Positions 17,037 through 26,358 of a stretch of 64,000 nucleotides of DNA are shown piece after piece; the first letter of the stretch is position 1; each line of letters opens with the position of its first letter. The DNA is taken from positions 62,001 to 126,000 of the forward strand of contig NZ_NTJD01000008.1 in the NCBI RefSeq assembly GCF_002358085.1, in the 5' to 3' direction. Source of the stretch: Pseudothioclava arenosa. GTDB taxonomy: Bacteria > Pseudomonadota > Alphaproteobacteria > Rhodobacterales > Rhodobacteraceae. The translations under genes and the position numbers were made by a program. The notes beneath the pieces are model-generated. The model was not told the DNA's origin and did not search any database. It saw nothing but the letters and a program-made list of their open reading frames with translations.

Positions 17037-18653
17037 TTAGCGCACCAGGACGGCCTCATCGCGGACGAAGGTATCGAGCGTGCCATTCCCGCCCGTGCCG
17101 GTAATGTCGATGATCTCGACGTCGATCGAGCCGTCATCACCGGATCCGTTCTTTTCCATCGGGCTCACGAGGAAGATGCTGGCGAAAGCGTTCACCGGAA
17201 ATTCCGTAACGCCGGTGCCGCCATTTTCAATGCAGTCGACAATGGCGGCAAAGATCACCCGGCGGTCGTCATCTTCCGAGGTGGTGGGTGTCGTCGGTCC
17301 GGGGTTGTTGACGTTGTGGGCATAGCATGACGGCGTGCCATTCTCGCTTTGCGCGCCGTAGGCCGCGCTCTCGGGGTCGGAGATGTTCCCGACAAGCCCG
17401 TTGTCGATTTCATAGCGGTAGACGTCATAGCGCGACGGCAGGGATTTGTTGTCAGAGCCCTTCACCTTGGTTCCGAAGGAGCTCATTTCGGTCCAGGTGA
17501 GGTCCGTCAGCGTCCCGCCATGGTTGGCCAGCCAGTAGCCGCGCGCGTCCCAGCTGCCGGTGCCGATGGCGGCGCCGGGAACGCCCTGATTCGGAAGGCT
17601 CATCGTGTCATTCGGCGGGAAGGCGCTGGTGGTCAGCCAGGCCGGATCGTCCGAAAGCTCGTCCGGGCAGGCATCGGCGCTGCTGCCGGGGTTGTCGACG
17701 GCATAGCCCTTGCGCACATTTGAGGCTGGCGGATAGGCGCGCTTATCTGCGGCGTTCGAGAAGGGCGCATCGTAAATGTCGAAGCGGGTGTTCAGCCCGG
17801 TGCGGATGGAAACGGCGGCGCCCGGCTTGGTCGTCACCCGGGAGGAATTATAGCAGGTCGGGTTCTTTTCGCCGGCAAACACTTCGCGCAGCGCATTGGC
17901 GCCGGCATTGGTGTTCTCGTTATTGCCGGTCACCTGCAGGAAGCCGAAATTCCCGGGCAGGGCGGTCGAGCTTCCGGGCGGGTGCAGGCGCAGCAGGCGG
18001 GCATGCAGCTGCCCATCCGCGAAGGCCGATTGCAGATCACTGCCGATCGGCTCTTTTTCAAACGGGTTGCAGATGAAGACCGGCGTCACGTCGCAGGCGG
18101 CGGTGTTGTAAGTCGCGACCGCATAGGCGCCGATCGTGCGCCCGCCGCCGCCCGAGCAATTCACACCGCGCAGCCGATCGGTGAAAGAGCAGAAATCGTT
18201 GCCGCGATAGCCGACATAGACATACATCGCGTCGGCGCCGTTGGTGTCGTAATTCGCCGGATCGACACGGTTCGCCAGAATATAGGCATTGTCGATCGGT
18301 GTGTCGTCGGAGTCGGGGATATCGGTCAGGAACTCGACGCGGAAATCGCCGGTGCCGTCTGCGTCGTAATTCAGGATGATCTGGCCGTCGGAATCTGCGA
18401 GATCGAGGAAGCTTACAGTATTCGCAAGGTTCTCCATCGCATCTTGCGCGCGCGTGATCGAATCCGTTCCGAAGTCAAGCTCGCGCGCGCCCGCCAGCGC
18501 CAGCGCATCGACTGCGGCCTGAAAATCGGTCTGGGCGTTGTTGCCGCGCCCCATGTCGATCAGCAAGAGCCCCAGCGCGATCATCGCGGGCAGCGAAATC
18601 AGCGTCAGGGCAAAGGCGTAGCCATCTTCGGATTTGCGAAATTTGCGCAGCAT
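17037..18653 (-). CDS. tadG: Tad pilus protein TadG (pilus-assembly TadE/G-like)
   Basis: 538 residues. The N-terminus RKSEDGYAFALTLISLPAMI is the TadE/G-like segment: charged leader, Gly, hydrophobic helix. AQTDFQAAVDALALAGAREL then matches the TadG/putative Flp-biogenesis start. The remaining ~450 residues are extracytoplasmic, acidic and rich in Asn/Gly/Ser, with scattered cysteines and no clear von Willebrand MIDAS motif. ATG 18653 has GGAGA upstream. It is transcribed on the same strand as the other tad genes but lies on the far side of flp from most of them. Confidence 0.85.
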   Translation of the reverse strand: MLRKFRKSEDGYAFALTLISLPAMIALGLLLIDMGRGNNAQTDFQAAVDALALAGARELDFGTDSITRAQDAMENLANTVSFLDLADSDGQIILNYDADGTGDFRVEFLTDIPDSDDTPIDNAYILANRVDPANYDTNGADAMYVYVGYRGNDFCSFTDRLRGVNCSGGGGRTIGAYAVATYNTAACDVTPVFICNPFEKEPIGSDLQSAFADGQLHARLLRLHPPGSSTALPGNFGFLQVTGNNENTNAGANALREVFAGEKNPTCYNSSRVTTKPGAAVSIRTGLNTRFDIYDAPFSNAADKRAYPPASNVRKGYAVDNPGSSADACPDELSDDPAWLTTSAFPPNDTMSLPNQGVPGAAIGTGSWDARGYWLANHGGTLTDLTWTEMSSFGTKVKGSDNKSLPSRYDVYRYEIDNGLVGNISDPESAAYGAQSENGTPSCYAHNVNNPGPTTPTTSEDDDRRVIFAAIVDCIENGGTGVTEFPVNAFASIFLVSPMEKNGSGDDGSIDVEIIDITGTGGNGTLDTFVRDEAVLVR

Positions 18654-18760
18654 TCATCAATCTCCGTCTCCGGGGGCCGAACGGCCCGGCATCTCCCCGG
18701 CAATCTCGAACATAGTATTCAAAGCGTATCATACATGATTTTCGCACGAGGGCCGATAAA

Positions 18761-19261
18761 TCAGTAAACGAGGCCGGGATATCCCGTCAGAAGGCGCCCG
18801 GCGATGGTTCCGGCGCCTGCCAGCGCGAGGGGAACGCCATAAGGCGCGGTGCCCTTGGCGCGCAGCTCGCTCAGCCTTGCCGAAACGTTGCCTTTCGGCA
18901 AGAGACGCGGGCCGAGCTTGATTGCCGCAAGCAGCAGGATCGAGGCGGCAAGCAGTAGAATCGCGAAGGCCGAGAGCCCCTGCCATCCCACCAGAACGCC
19001 CAGCGAGGGAAACAGCTTGGCGTCGCCCGCGCCCATTGCGCCGCGCAGCCAGAACAGGAGCCCCAACAGGAACAAGGCGCCCCCGGCGATCAGGTCTCCG
19101 CCGAGGGAGTCGGGCCCGCGCAGCGCCAGCGCCGCAAGCGCCAGCCCCACCATGATCAGGTTGTCACGATTGCTGATTCGCAGCGTGCGAAAATCCACGA
19201 CGGCGATGCGGAGCAGATAGAAAACGGCCCCCAGCATGACGGCGATATGCAACGCGCTCAT
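18761..19261 (-). CDS. cpaA: Tad prepilin peptidase CpaA/TadV
   Basis: 166-residue polytopic membrane protein of the type IV prepilin peptidase family (A24). Aspartate motifs are present: VVDFRTLRISN (first Asp) and GAMGAGDAKLFPSLG (the GxGD motif with the second catalytic Asp). It cleaves the Flp and TadE-like leaders seen in this locus. Five to six hydrophobic segments are visible. It lies between tadD and tadG on the same strand. Confidence 0.92.
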   Translation of the reverse strand: MSALHIAVMLGAVFYLLRIAVVDFRTLRISNRDNLIMVGLALAALALRGPDSLGGDLIAGGALFLLGLLFWLRGAMGAGDAKLFPSLGVLVGWQGLSAFAILLLAASILLLAAIKLGPRLLPKGNVSARLSELRAKGTAPYGVPLALAGAGTIAGRLLTGYPGLVY

Positions 19262-19287
19262 GATGGGGGCCTCATTCGGGGCGAGGA

Positions 19288-19821
19288 TCAGATCCCCTGC
19301 AGGTCACCCGACGCGCGGCGCGGATAGCCGGTCGAGTTGCGCAGCAGCTCGAGGTTGTTCGCGACGGTCGCGTTCGACGGGTCGATCTCATAGGCGGCGA
19401 TGAAATGCTTGCGCGCGGCGACAAGGTTGCCCCGCAGCATCATCGAATAGCCGTAGTTGTTGTGGAACTCGATGCGGTTGCCGATGACCGGCTGCAGCTT
19501 GCGATAGGCCTTGTCGGCCTCGTCGAAGCGGCGCAGGCGATCCTGCGCGGCGGCATAGAGCAACAGCGCCTGCGGATCGCTCGGGGCGACTTCAAGCGCC
19601 TTGCGCGCATAGGCGCCAGCCTTGCCGAAATGGCCGTTCTTGAACTGAACCTTGCTCGCAACGATCAGCTCGTCATCCGGGTAATAGTCGAGCGAAGCCG
19701 TGTCCGCGATGGTCGAAGCATTGTCGCCAAAGGCGGAAAGATTGCCAAAACCTTCTTCGGTGCAACCGCTGAGCGCAACGGCGGCGAGGCAGGCAAGAAG
19801 CGTAGAGCTGATCGTGCGCAT
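19288..19821 (-). CDS. tadD: Tad locus TPR lipoprotein TadD
   Basis: 177 residues. The lipoprotein signal sequence ends ALSGC, and the rest is two to three tetratricopeptide repeats (GKAGAYARKALEVAPSDPQA, LVAARKHFIAAYEIDPSNAT). TadD proteins are pilotin-like lipoproteins that assist secretin or pilus assembly. ATG 19821 is preceded by AGAGGG at good spacing. The frame extends 55 codons upstream but without a signal-type start. It is the most upstream gene of the tad run and has a 252-nt divergent spacer before the plus-strand gene at 20074. Confidence 0.9.
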   Translation of the reverse strand: MRTISSTLLACLAAVALSGCTEEGFGNLSAFGDNASTIADTASLDYYPDDELIVASKVQFKNGHFGKAGAYARKALEVAPSDPQALLLYAAAQDRLRRFDEADKAYRKLQPVIGNRIEFHNNYGYSMMLRGNLVAARKHFIAAYEIDPSNATVANNLELLRNSTGYPRRASGDLQGI

Positions 19822-20073
19822 GAGAATATCCCTCTGAATCGGGCCCATCATGCTTTCCGATGGGTCAAGATGTCCATTCGGAACTGTCATTTCTTGGGGC
19901 GATATTGTGAAAATGTAACGCTTTTGGGCCCAATCCGGCGAAATCCCAATGGATTGATGCGCGAAATCGGGGGAACAGGCCGTCACAACTCCATCTTCGT
20001 GTCACGCTTTGGCCGAAGTTGATTGCAATCTTTAGGAGAACGAAGACGCGAACATACCGCCGAGGAGACGACC

Positions 20074-20235
20074 ATGAAATTCGCGAAGACCCTGCTGTCC
20101 CGCCTGGCGCTTTCGAAAGGGGCCAAGATGGATGTCGTCGAGGCCCGCTTTGCGCAGCTTTCGATGGCCGAGGGTACCGGGAAGCGCCGTCGTCGCAGCG
20201 TGTCTCCCTTCGCGGTGATCGGCCGCACGGCCTGA
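20074..20235 (+). CDS. Small basic protein of unknown function
   Basis: 53 residues with GAGGAG 8 nt before ATG 20074 and a strong terminator 26 nt after the stop. The N-terminus (MKFAKTLLSRLALSKGAK) could form an amphipathic basic helix. A GTGKRRRRSVSP patch follows, and the C-terminus is hydrophobic. No family is recognised. It is divergent from tadD and convergent with mipZ. The good translation signals and dedicated terminator favour a real gene. Confidence 0.6.
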   Translation: MKFAKTLLSRLALSKGAKMDVVEARFAQLSMAEGTGKRRRRSVSPFAVIGRTA

Positions 20236-20260
20236 ACGCAATTTGTGAGTGCGAGTATTT

Positions 20261-20290
20261 AAAAAGGCGCCTTCGGGCGCCTTCTTTTTT
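20261..20290. terminator. Bidirectional Rho-independent terminator
   Basis: An 8-bp stem AAGGCGCC/GGCGCCTT with a UUCG tetraloop (20264-20283) is flanked by A5 on the left and T6 on the right. It terminates the small plus-strand gene and equally serves mipZ from the minus strand, whose stop codon touches it. Confidence 0.9.
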
Positions 20291-21099
20291 CAGAAATTGA
20301 TCTCGATGCCGGGTAGGTTCAGCTCGATCATCAGGTCGCGCAATTCCTGGCGGGCGGCGACATTCGAGATGTTGAGGTTGTCGACGCCCAGATCTTTGAG
20401 GTCGAGCAGGGTGATGCCGCGCGGGAACAGCTCGCGGAAGATCACGCGCTCGGAGAAGCCGGGCGCCACGCGGAAGCCGATGCGCTTGGCCAGTTCCTCC
20501 AGCGCCGCGCCGACCTTGCGCTTGTTGTGCATCTGCTGCGCGCCAAGGCGGTTGCGCAGCACGATCCAGTCGATCGGCTTCAGACCCGCGCGGGCGCGCA
20601 GTTGCCGCGCCGCCCAGACCATTTCCGAATAGATCGAGGGGCCGGTGACGCGGCTGGTCTCCGGGTCGATCCGCGCCAGCAGGTCGAAGTCGATGAAGCT
20701 GTCGTTCAGCGGCGTGATCAGCGTATCGGCCAGCGAATGCGCGACCTGGCTCAGCCGGGTGTGCGAGCCGGGGCAGTCGATGATGATGAAGTCGCAGCGC
20801 GGCTCCAGCTCGGCCACCGCCGCCGAAAGTCGGTAGTCATAGGGGTTCTCGCCGGGGGCGAGGGTGCTCGCGTCGATCTCGGGCAGTTCGCGATACTCGG
20901 GGCAGGGCAATTCGACCCCTTCGCGCGCCATGAAGGCGATCCGGTTCTCGATGTAGCGCCCGAGCGATTTCTGCCGCAGGTCAAGGTCGAGCGCGCCGAC
21001 GGTCTTGCCCATCCGCACCAGCGCGGTCGCGACATGCATGGAGGTGGTGGACTTGCCCGAGCCGCCCTTTTCATTGCCCACAACGATGATATGCGCCAC
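20290..21099 (-). CDS. mipZ: Division-plane positioning ATPase MipZ
   Basis: 269-residue ParA/MinD-superfamily ATPase. The deviant Walker A is GNEKGGSGKST (residues 8-18). The MipZ-specific stretches DLDLRQKSLGRYIENR, TPLNDSFIDFDLL, WIVLRNRLGAQQMHNKRKV and IFRELFPRGITLLDL match the alphaproteobacterial family closely. MipZ binds chromosomal ParB complexes and inhibits FtsZ near the poles, confining division to midcell. It is a single gene on the minus strand that ends in the bidirectional terminator. Confidence 0.95.
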   Translation of the reverse strand: MAHIIVVGNEKGGSGKSTTSMHVATALVRMGKTVGALDLDLRQKSLGRYIENRIAFMAREGVELPCPEYRELPEIDASTLAPGENPYDYRLSAAVAELEPRCDFIIIDCPGSHTRLSQVAHSLADTLITPLNDSFIDFDLLARIDPETSRVTGPSIYSEMVWAARQLRARAGLKPIDWIVLRNRLGAQQMHNKRKVGAALEELAKRIGFRVAPGFSERVIFRELFPRGITLLDLKDLGVDNLNISNVAARQELRDLMIELNLPGIEINF

Positions 21100-21213
21100 G
21101 TCTGACCCTCTTCCTTTGGCACCTCTTCCGGATGCCCGCGAGACTATAGGAAGCTTGGGCTACCGAAGGAAGGGCGCGGGCGCAAGAGGGGCCGATGCTG
21201 TTGCGGCAAAGCA

Positions 21214-21237
21214 AAAGGGCGCCCGCAGGCGCCCTTT
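21214..21237 (-). terminator. Rho-independent terminator after rpmE
   Basis: A 10-bp stem AAAGGGCGCC/GGCGCCCTTT with a CGCA loop lies 21 nt after the rpmE stop. On the minus strand the stem itself ends in TTT followed by TGC, so the U-tract is short but the stem is strong. Confidence 0.8.
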
Positions 21238-21257
21238 CAAAAACACTCGGGTCGGGA

Positions 21258-21479
21258 TCAGAAGCCCAGACCGGCGTATTTGTTCTTGAACTTGGAGACG
21301 CGGCCCCCGGTGTCCATCAGCTTGGTGCCGCCGCCGGTCCAGGCCGGGTGCGAGGTGGGGTCGATGTCGAGCGACATGGTGTCGCCTTCCTTGCCCCAGG
21401 TCGAGCGGGTCTGATACTCGGTGCCGTCGGTCATCTTGACGGTGATGAAGTGGTATTCGGGATGGGTATCGGCTTTCAT
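21258..21479 (-). CDS. rpmE: 50S ribosomal protein L31
   Basis: 73 residues. It starts [19 protein letters not shown] and ends with the typical [16 protein letters not shown] segment. The zinc-ligand cysteines of the C+ form are absent, so this is the C- (zinc-independent) form. It follows rplS by 11 nt and is co-transcribed with it. A terminator follows. Confidence 0.96.
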   Translation of the reverse strand: MKADTHPEYHFITVKMTDGTEYQTRSTWGKEGDTMSLDIDPTSHPAWTGGGTKLMDTGGRVSKFKNKYAGLGF

Positions 21480-21490
21480 CGATCCACTCC

Positions 21491-21865
21491 TTATTCGGCT
21501 TTGGCTTTGTAGTTCGTGACTTCGGCGATACGGGCCGATTTGCCACGGCGCGAGCGGAGGTAGTACAGCTTGGCGCGGCGAACGCGGCCACGACGCACCA
21601 CTTCGATCGAGTCGATGTTGGTCGAGTAGAGCGGGAACACACGCTCCACGCCTTCGCCGAACGAGATCTTGCGAACGGTGAAGGAGGCGCCGATGGTGCT
21701 GCCGCCGTTGCGCGAGATGCAGACGCCTTCATACATCTGCACGCGCGAACGCGAGCCTTCGGTCACTTTGTAGCCGACGCGAACGGTGTCGCCGGCCTTG
21801 AAATCCGGGATGCTTTTGCCGAGGGCGGCGATCTGTTCCGCCTCGATTTGCGCGATCAGGTTCAT
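21491..21865 (-). CDS. rplS: 50S ribosomal protein L19
   Basis: 124 residues. The L19 core is present: [26 protein letters not shown]-type [31 protein letters not shown] and [14 protein letters not shown]. The protein sits at the 30S-50S interface. It is the first gene of an rplS-rpmE unit, separated from trmD by a terminator and a leader of about 180 nt. The 30-residue C-terminus is basic and family-typical. Confidence 0.96.
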   Translation of the reverse strand: MNLIAQIEAEQIAALGKSIPDFKAGDTVRVGYKVTEGSRSRVQMYEGVCISRNGGSTIGASFTVRKISFGEGVERVFPLYSTNIDSIEVVRRGRVRRAKLYYLRSRRGKSARIAEVTNYKAKAE

Positions 21866-22046
21866 CGCTGGTCCTTTCTGTGCTTGCGGTAGGTCCGCAA
21901 TTGGTGTGCGCGTCCTCAGAGCTCTTGGTCTTCGTCCGGGTCCGCCTTGCCCTATTCAGGGGCGCCCGCCAGAGTTCAGGTCGTCGTTCCTTGGGCCTTT
22001 CCCGGGCTGCGCGCGTGGTGCGGAAGAAGGCACCTTGCAGCAATAA

Positions 22047-22079
22047 GAAAAGGGTCCGGCACCGATTCCGGTCCGGACC
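22047..22079 (-). terminator. Terminator after the rpsP-bluB-rimM-trmD operon
   Basis: Minus strand: GGTCCGG...CCGGACC stem (22079-22073 with 22059-22053), with a partly paired 13-nt loop, followed by CTTTTCTTATT. It lies 48 nt after the trmD stop and separates that operon from rplS-rpmE. Confidence 0.7.
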
Positions 22080-22126
22080 TGCGCCTGATACGGGTGGGCG
22101 GGTGTGAAATCAAGCCCCGTTTCGGG

Positions 22127-22948
22127 CTATTTCCCCTTTTTCTGCTGGGAAATATGGGCCTCCCAGAGGTCGGGGCGGCGGGCGCGCGTGATTTCTTCGC
22201 TCATTTCGCGGCGCCAGCTCTCGATCTTGCCGTGATGGCCCGAAGTCAGCACTTCGGGAATGGCGCGGCCCTGCCATTCGGCGGGGCGGGTGTATTGCGG
22301 ATGCTCCAGCAGCCCGTGCGAAAAGCTTTCCTCTTCGGTCGAGGCCTGATTGCCCAGAACGCCCGGCAAAAGCCGGATCGTCGCGTCGATCAGCACCTGC
22401 GCCGCCAGCTCGCCGCCGGTCAGGACGAAATCGCCGATCGAGACCTCTTCGACCTGGTAATGCTCCAGCACACGCTCATCGACGCCCTCGAACCGGCCGC
22501 AGAGGATGGTCACGCCCTGCGCCCCGGCAAGGCGCCGCGCCATCGCCTGGTCAAAGGGCTTGCCGCGCGGCGACATGTAGAGGATCGGCCAGAGCGCGCG
22601 GTCGCGCGGCGTGCCGGCCTGCGCGGTCTCGATCGCGGCGCCGACCACATCGGGGCGCAGCACCATGCCCGCGCCGCCGCCGGCCGGGGTGTCATCGACA
22701 TTGCGATGCTTGCCGATGCCGAAATCGCGCAGCTGGATCGTGTCATAGCCCCATTTACCCTCGTCGAGCGCGCGGCCGGTCAGCGACAGGCCGAGGATGC
22801 CCGGGAAGGCCTCGGGGAAGAGGGTGATGATGCGCGCGCGCCAGGCGGCGGCGAGGCGTGCGGGTTCCTCCATCAGCACGCGCGGCTTGAGCGAGGCCGC
22901 GATCGACAGCCGCCCGTGCGAGCGCGAAGGCGTGGGCGCGTCGCTCAT
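22127..22948 (-). CDS. trmD: tRNA (guanine-37-N1)-methyltransferase
   Basis: 273-residue SPOUT-class knotted methyltransferase that methylates G37 next to the anticodon to prevent +1 frameshifting. Motifs seen: [49 protein letters not shown] and [11 protein letters not shown], followed by [17 protein letters not shown]. An N-terminal extension of about 35 residues precedes the usual start. The 4-nt overlap of its ATG with the rimM stop supports the longer form, although an internal Met26 is possible. It is the last gene of the rpsP operon. Confidence 0.96.
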   Translation of the reverse strand: MSDAPTPSRSHGRLSIAASLKPRVLMEEPARLAAAWRARIITLFPEAFPGILGLSLTGRALDEGKWGYDTIQLRDFGIGKHRNVDDTPAGGGAGMVLRPDVVGAAIETAQAGTPRDRALWPILYMSPRGKPFDQAMARRLAGAQGVTILCGRFEGVDERVLEHYQVEEVSIGDFVLTGGELAAQVLIDATIRLLPGVLGNQASTEEESFSHGLLEHPQYTRPAEWQGRAIPEVLTSGHHGKIESWRREMSEEITRARRPDLWEAHISQQKKGK

Positions 22949-23457
22949 TCCAGATCCTCGGGCGGGTCGGCGATGATGCGCCCGGCGGTCAGATCGACGG
23001 TGGGCACCACGGCCTTGGTGAAGGGCAGCAGGAGCGCCTGCCGACGGCCCGGCCCGAACACCTCGAGGATGTCACCCGCGCCGTAATTATGCACCGCGCG
23101 CACCGTGCCGAGCCGCGCGCCGCCGGTGTCCAGCACCTCCAGCCCGATCAGGTCGGTATGATAGAATTCGTCATCGGGCAGCGAGGGCAGCTTGTCGCGA
23201 TCGGCCCAGAGCGTCAGCCCGCGCAGCGCGTCGGCCTCTTCCTTGGTGGCGATGCCGCTCATGCGCGCGGCCAGCCCGCCCTTGACGCCGCGCGTCAGTT
23301 TCAGGGTGAAGCTGCGGCTGCCGTCTTCGGAGTAGAGCGGCGCGTAAGAGGTGATATCCTCGGGGGTGGAGCAGAAGCTTTTCAGCCGCACCTCGCCCTT
23401 GACGCCAAAGGCGCCCGCGATCGCGCCGACACAGATACGGTCTTGGTTGGTCATCAA
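22945..23457 (-). CDS. rimM: Ribosome maturation factor RimM
   Basis: 170 residues. RimM N-domain ([21 protein letters not shown]), then the PRC-barrel part ([21 protein letters not shown]...[35 protein letters not shown], abbreviated). It assists late 30S assembly around S19 and 16S rRNA helices. It overlaps bluB (upstream) and trmD (downstream) by 4 nt each, so all are translationally coupled. Confidence 0.95.
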   Translation of the reverse strand: MMTNQDRICVGAIAGAFGVKGEVRLKSFCSTPEDITSYAPLYSEDGSRSFTLKLTRGVKGGLAARMSGIATKEEADALRGLTLWADRDKLPSLPDDEFYHTDLIGLEVLDTGGARLGTVRAVHNYGAGDILEVFGPGRRQALLLPFTKAVVPTVDLTAGRIIADPPEDLE

Positions 23458-24104
23458 CGTTGCTCCATCTCGGGCAGGCCCAGGCGCGGTTCCCAGCCGA
23501 GCTGTTCCAGCTCGGGGGTGGCGCTTTCGGTTTCGGGATAGCCGATGCAGAAATAGCCGATCAAGCGCCAGCTTGCGGGCACGTCAAGGTCGCGGGTCAG
23601 CCGCTCGGGGTCGAGGATCGAAACCCAGCCGAGCCCCACGCCCTCGGCGCGCAGCGCCAGCCACAACAGCGTGACCGCCGAGACCACCGAATAGGCGCGC
23701 ATCTCGGGCATGGTGCGGGCGCCAAGCCCCGCGCCCTTGGGCGTCGCCTCGTCGCAGAACACGGCCAGTTGCACCGGCGCGTCGCGCATCCCCGAGAGCT
23801 TCAGCCCGGCATAGATCGCGGCGCGCGAAAGCTCGCCCCCCGCGTGATATTCGGCGAGGGCCTCGGCATTCGCTCCCTCGAAATTGGCAAGCGCCGCGGC
23901 ACGGGCCGCGGCGCTGTCCACGGCCACCACGCGCCAGGGTTCGGACAAGCCGACCGAGGGCGCGGTGGCGAAAGCGGCAAGGCCACGGTCCAGTACATCG
24001 CCCGGCACCGGGTCGGGGCGGAAGCGGCGCACATCGCGCCGCCACGCCATCAACCGGGCCAGATCCTCGCGGAAGGCGGTGCTGAACCTTGGCGTCAAGC
24101 TCAC
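23454..24104 (-). CDS. bluB: 5,6-dimethylbenzimidazole synthase BluB
   Basis: 216-residue nitroreductase-fold FMN enzyme that cleaves reduced FMN to make 5,6-dimethylbenzimidazole, the lower ligand of vitamin B12. Family features include the N-terminal [12 protein letters not shown] (FMN-phosphate contacts), [50 protein letters not shown] and the GYFCIGYP end. Those segments distinguish BluB from ordinary nitroreductases. Its placement is unusual: it lies between rpsP and rimM with 4-nt (ATGA) overlaps on both sides. A general nitroreductase is the less likely alternative. Confidence 0.85.
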   Translation of the reverse strand: MSLTPRFSTAFREDLARLMAWRRDVRRFRPDPVPGDVLDRGLAAFATAPSVGLSEPWRVVAVDSAAARAAALANFEGANAEALAEYHAGGELSRAAIYAGLKLSGMRDAPVQLAVFCDEATPKGAGLGARTMPEMRAYSVVSAVTLLWLALRAEGVGLGWVSILDPERLTRDLDVPASWRLIGYFCIGYPETESATPELEQLGWEPRLGLPEMEQR

Positions 24105-24457
24105 TCCTCGGCCGAAGCCTCGGCAGCTTTCGCGGCTTTCTCTTCGGCGCGAGCCTTGGCTTTGGCGCCCGGCACGGCTTTCTTCATGTTGGCGCGGGTC
24201 GCTTTTTCACGCACACCAGCGGCTTCGAGGAAGCGGGCCACGCGGTCGGTCGGCTGGGCGCCCTGAGCGAGCCAGTACTGCACGCGCTCCATGTTCATCT
24301 TGACGCGGTCTTCCGAGTCTTTGGCCAGCAGCGGGTTGTAGGTGCCCAGCTTCTCGATGAAGCGGCCATCGCGCGGCATGCGCGAGTCCGAGGCCACGAT
24401 CGAGTAGAACGGGCGCTTGTTCGAGCCACCACGGGCGAGGCGGATTTTCATAGCCAT
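24101..24457 (-). CDS. rpsP: 30S ribosomal protein S16
   Basis: 118 residues. [41 protein letters not shown] and the following [20 protein letters not shown] define S16. An Ala/Lys/Glu-rich tail of about 35 residues follows, common in alphaproteobacteria. It is the first gene of the rpsP-bluB-rimM-trmD overlap chain and lies 40 nt downstream of the chorismate mutase gene. Confidence 0.97.
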   Translation of the reverse strand: MAMKIRLARGGSNKRPFYSIVASDSRMPRDGRFIEKLGTYNPLLAKDSEDRVKMNMERVQYWLAQGAQPTDRVARFLEAAGVREKATRANMKKAVPGAKAKARAEEKAAKAAEASAEE

Positions 24458-24497
24458 GTGAGTTTCTCCTTTGAATGGCAGGGTCGGGCTGTGCCCG

Positions 24498-24800
24498 TCA
24501 TTTCTGATATTGCTCGTGGTGCCGGATCACTTCGGCAATCACGAAATTGAGGAATTTCTTGGCGAACTCGGGGTCGAGTCCGCTTTCTTCGGCCATCCGT
24601 TCGAGCCGGGCGATCTGGGTCGCTTCGCGGGTAGGGTCGGAGGGGGGAAGCTCGTGTTCGGCCTTGAGCTTGCCCACGGCCTGCGTGTGCGAAAAGCGTT
24701 CGGCCAGCGTGTAGATCAGCACCGCGTCGAGGCGGTCGATGCTATCGCGGTGTTCTTTCAGGATCTGGGCGGCGCGCGCCGTGGGGTTTTGCTCGGACAT
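24498..24800 (-). CDS. Chorismate mutase (AroQ class)
   Basis: 100-residue all-helical AroQ-type chorismate mutase, which converts chorismate to prephenate for Phe/Tyr synthesis. It shows the expected order of active-site helices: [20 protein letters not shown], then [21 protein letters not shown] and a C-terminal helix ending [13 protein letters not shown]. It is monofunctional, with no fused dehydratase. It starts 5 nt after the ffh stop, so it is co-transcribed with ffh and probably with rpsP. Confidence 0.9.
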   Translation of the reverse strand: MSEQNPTARAAQILKEHRDSIDRLDAVLIYTLAERFSHTQAVGKLKAEHELPPSDPTREATQIARLERMAEESGLDPEFAKKFLNFVIAEVIRHHEQYQK

Positions 24801-24805
24801 GGCGC

Positions 24806-26308
24806 TTATTTCTTCTTGCCGAGGCCCGAGAGCCCGCCCAGACCGCCAAGACCCGGCAGGCCGCCCATGCCACCCATGCCGGGCAGCTTGCCGCCCATCG
24901 CCTTGGCGGCGGCTTCGACCTCGGCCGGATCCATGTTCTCCAGATCGGGCATGCCGCCCTTGCCGCCCATCATCCGCATCGCCTGCTTGAGCATGCCGCC
25001 TTTGCCCATCTTCGACACTTTCTTCATCGTGTCGGCCATCTGGCGGTGCATTTTCAGCAGACGGTTGAGTTCCTGCACATCGAGGCCCGCACCGGCGGCG
25101 ATGCGCTTCTTGCGCGACGCCTGCAGGAGCGCGGGATTGGCGCGCTCTTTCTTGGTCATCGAGTTGATCAGCGCGATCTGGTGACGCAGCAGCAGGTCGT
25201 CCATGCCCGCGGCCTCGGCCTGCTTGGCGTATTTCGACATGCCCGGCATCATGCCCATCACGCCCTGCATGCCGCCCATCTTGAGCATCTGCTCAAGCTG
25301 CTGGCGCATGTCGTTCATGTTGAACAGACCCTTCTGGAAGCGCTTGGCCATGCGTTCGGCCTGCTCGCGCTCCAGCGTCTCTTGTGCCTTTTCCACGAGG
25401 GCGACGATGTCGCCCATGCCGAGGATGCGGCCCGCGATGCGCTCGGCCTCGAAGGTTTCGAGCGCGTCCATCTTTTCGCCGAGGCCGACGAAGCGGATCG
25501 GCTTGCCGGTGACCGCGCGCATCGAGAGCGCAGCACCGCCGCGCCCGTCGCCGTCCATCCGGGTCAGCACGACGCCTGAGATCCCAACCTTGTCCTCGAA
25601 TTCCTGCGCCACATCGACGGCGACCTGACCGGTCAGGCCGTCGACCACCAGCAGGGTCTCGCGCGGGCTGACCGCGTCGCGCACCTGCTGAACCTCGGAC
25701 ATCAGCACTTCGTCGATATGAAGACGGCCCGCGGTGTCGAGCATGTAGACATCATAGCCGCCGAGCGTCGCCTGTTGCTTGGCGCGCTTGGCGATCTGCA
25801 CGGCGCTCTCGCCCTTGACGATCGGCAGCGTGTCGATGCCGATCTGGGTGCCGAGGATCGCGAGCTGCTCCATTGCCGCCGGGCGGTAGATGTCGAGCGA
25901 GGCCATCAGCACGCGCTTGCCCTGCTTTTCCTTCAGGCGCTTGGCAAGCTTGGCGGTGGTGGTGGTTTTCCCCGAGCCCTGCAGGCCGACCATCAGGATC
26001 GGCGCGGGCGGGTTGTCGATTTTCAGCGCGTCGGCCTCGCCTTCGCCGCGCAGCATGTCGATCAGCGCGTCATGGACGATCTTGACGACCTGCTGGCCGG
26101 GCGTGATCGACTTGGTGACGGCCGAGCCGGTGGCCTTGGCCTCGACCGCCTTGATGAAGTCGCGCGCGACCGGCAGCGAAACGTCGGCTTCGAGAAGCGC
26201 CACGCGCACTTCGCGCAGCGCGGTTTTCACGTCATCGGCCGAGAGAGCGCCCTGTTTCGTCAGGCGATCGAAAACGCCGCCAAGGCGTTCTGAAAGGCTC
26301 TCGAACAT
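24806..26308 (-). CDS. ffh: Signal recognition particle protein Ffh
   Basis: 500-residue SRP54-family GTPase that binds 4.5S RNA and signal sequences and targets ribosomes to the membrane. N domain about residues 1-90. G domain with the P-loop GLQGSGKTTTTAKLA, DIYRPAAMEQL, DTAGRLHIDE, TRMDGDGRGGAAL and GLGEKMDALE. Methionine-rich M domain from about residue 300. The C-terminus is an unusually Gly/Met/Leu-rich tail. It is preceded by a GGAGG ribosome-binding site and a structured leader. Confidence 0.97.
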   Translation of the reverse strand: MFESLSERLGGVFDRLTKQGALSADDVKTALREVRVALLEADVSLPVARDFIKAVEAKATGSAVTKSITPGQQVVKIVHDALIDMLRGEGEADALKIDNPPAPILMVGLQGSGKTTTTAKLAKRLKEKQGKRVLMASLDIYRPAAMEQLAILGTQIGIDTLPIVKGESAVQIAKRAKQQATLGGYDVYMLDTAGRLHIDEVLMSEVQQVRDAVSPRETLLVVDGLTGQVAVDVAQEFEDKVGISGVVLTRMDGDGRGGAALSMRAVTGKPIRFVGLGEKMDALETFEAERIAGRILGMGDIVALVEKAQETLEREQAERMAKRFQKGLFNMNDMRQQLEQMLKMGGMQGVMGMMPGMSKYAKQAEAAGMDDLLLRHQIALINSMTKKERANPALLQASRKKRIAAGAGLDVQELNRLLKMHRQMADTMKKVSKMGKGGMLKQAMRMMGGKGGMPDLENMDPAEVEAAAKAMGGKLPGMGGMGGLPGLGGLGGLSGLGKKK

Positions 26309-26358
26309 GGCGCACCTCCATGCGGTTGCCGGACGGACCGGCGGAAAAACGACAAGCG

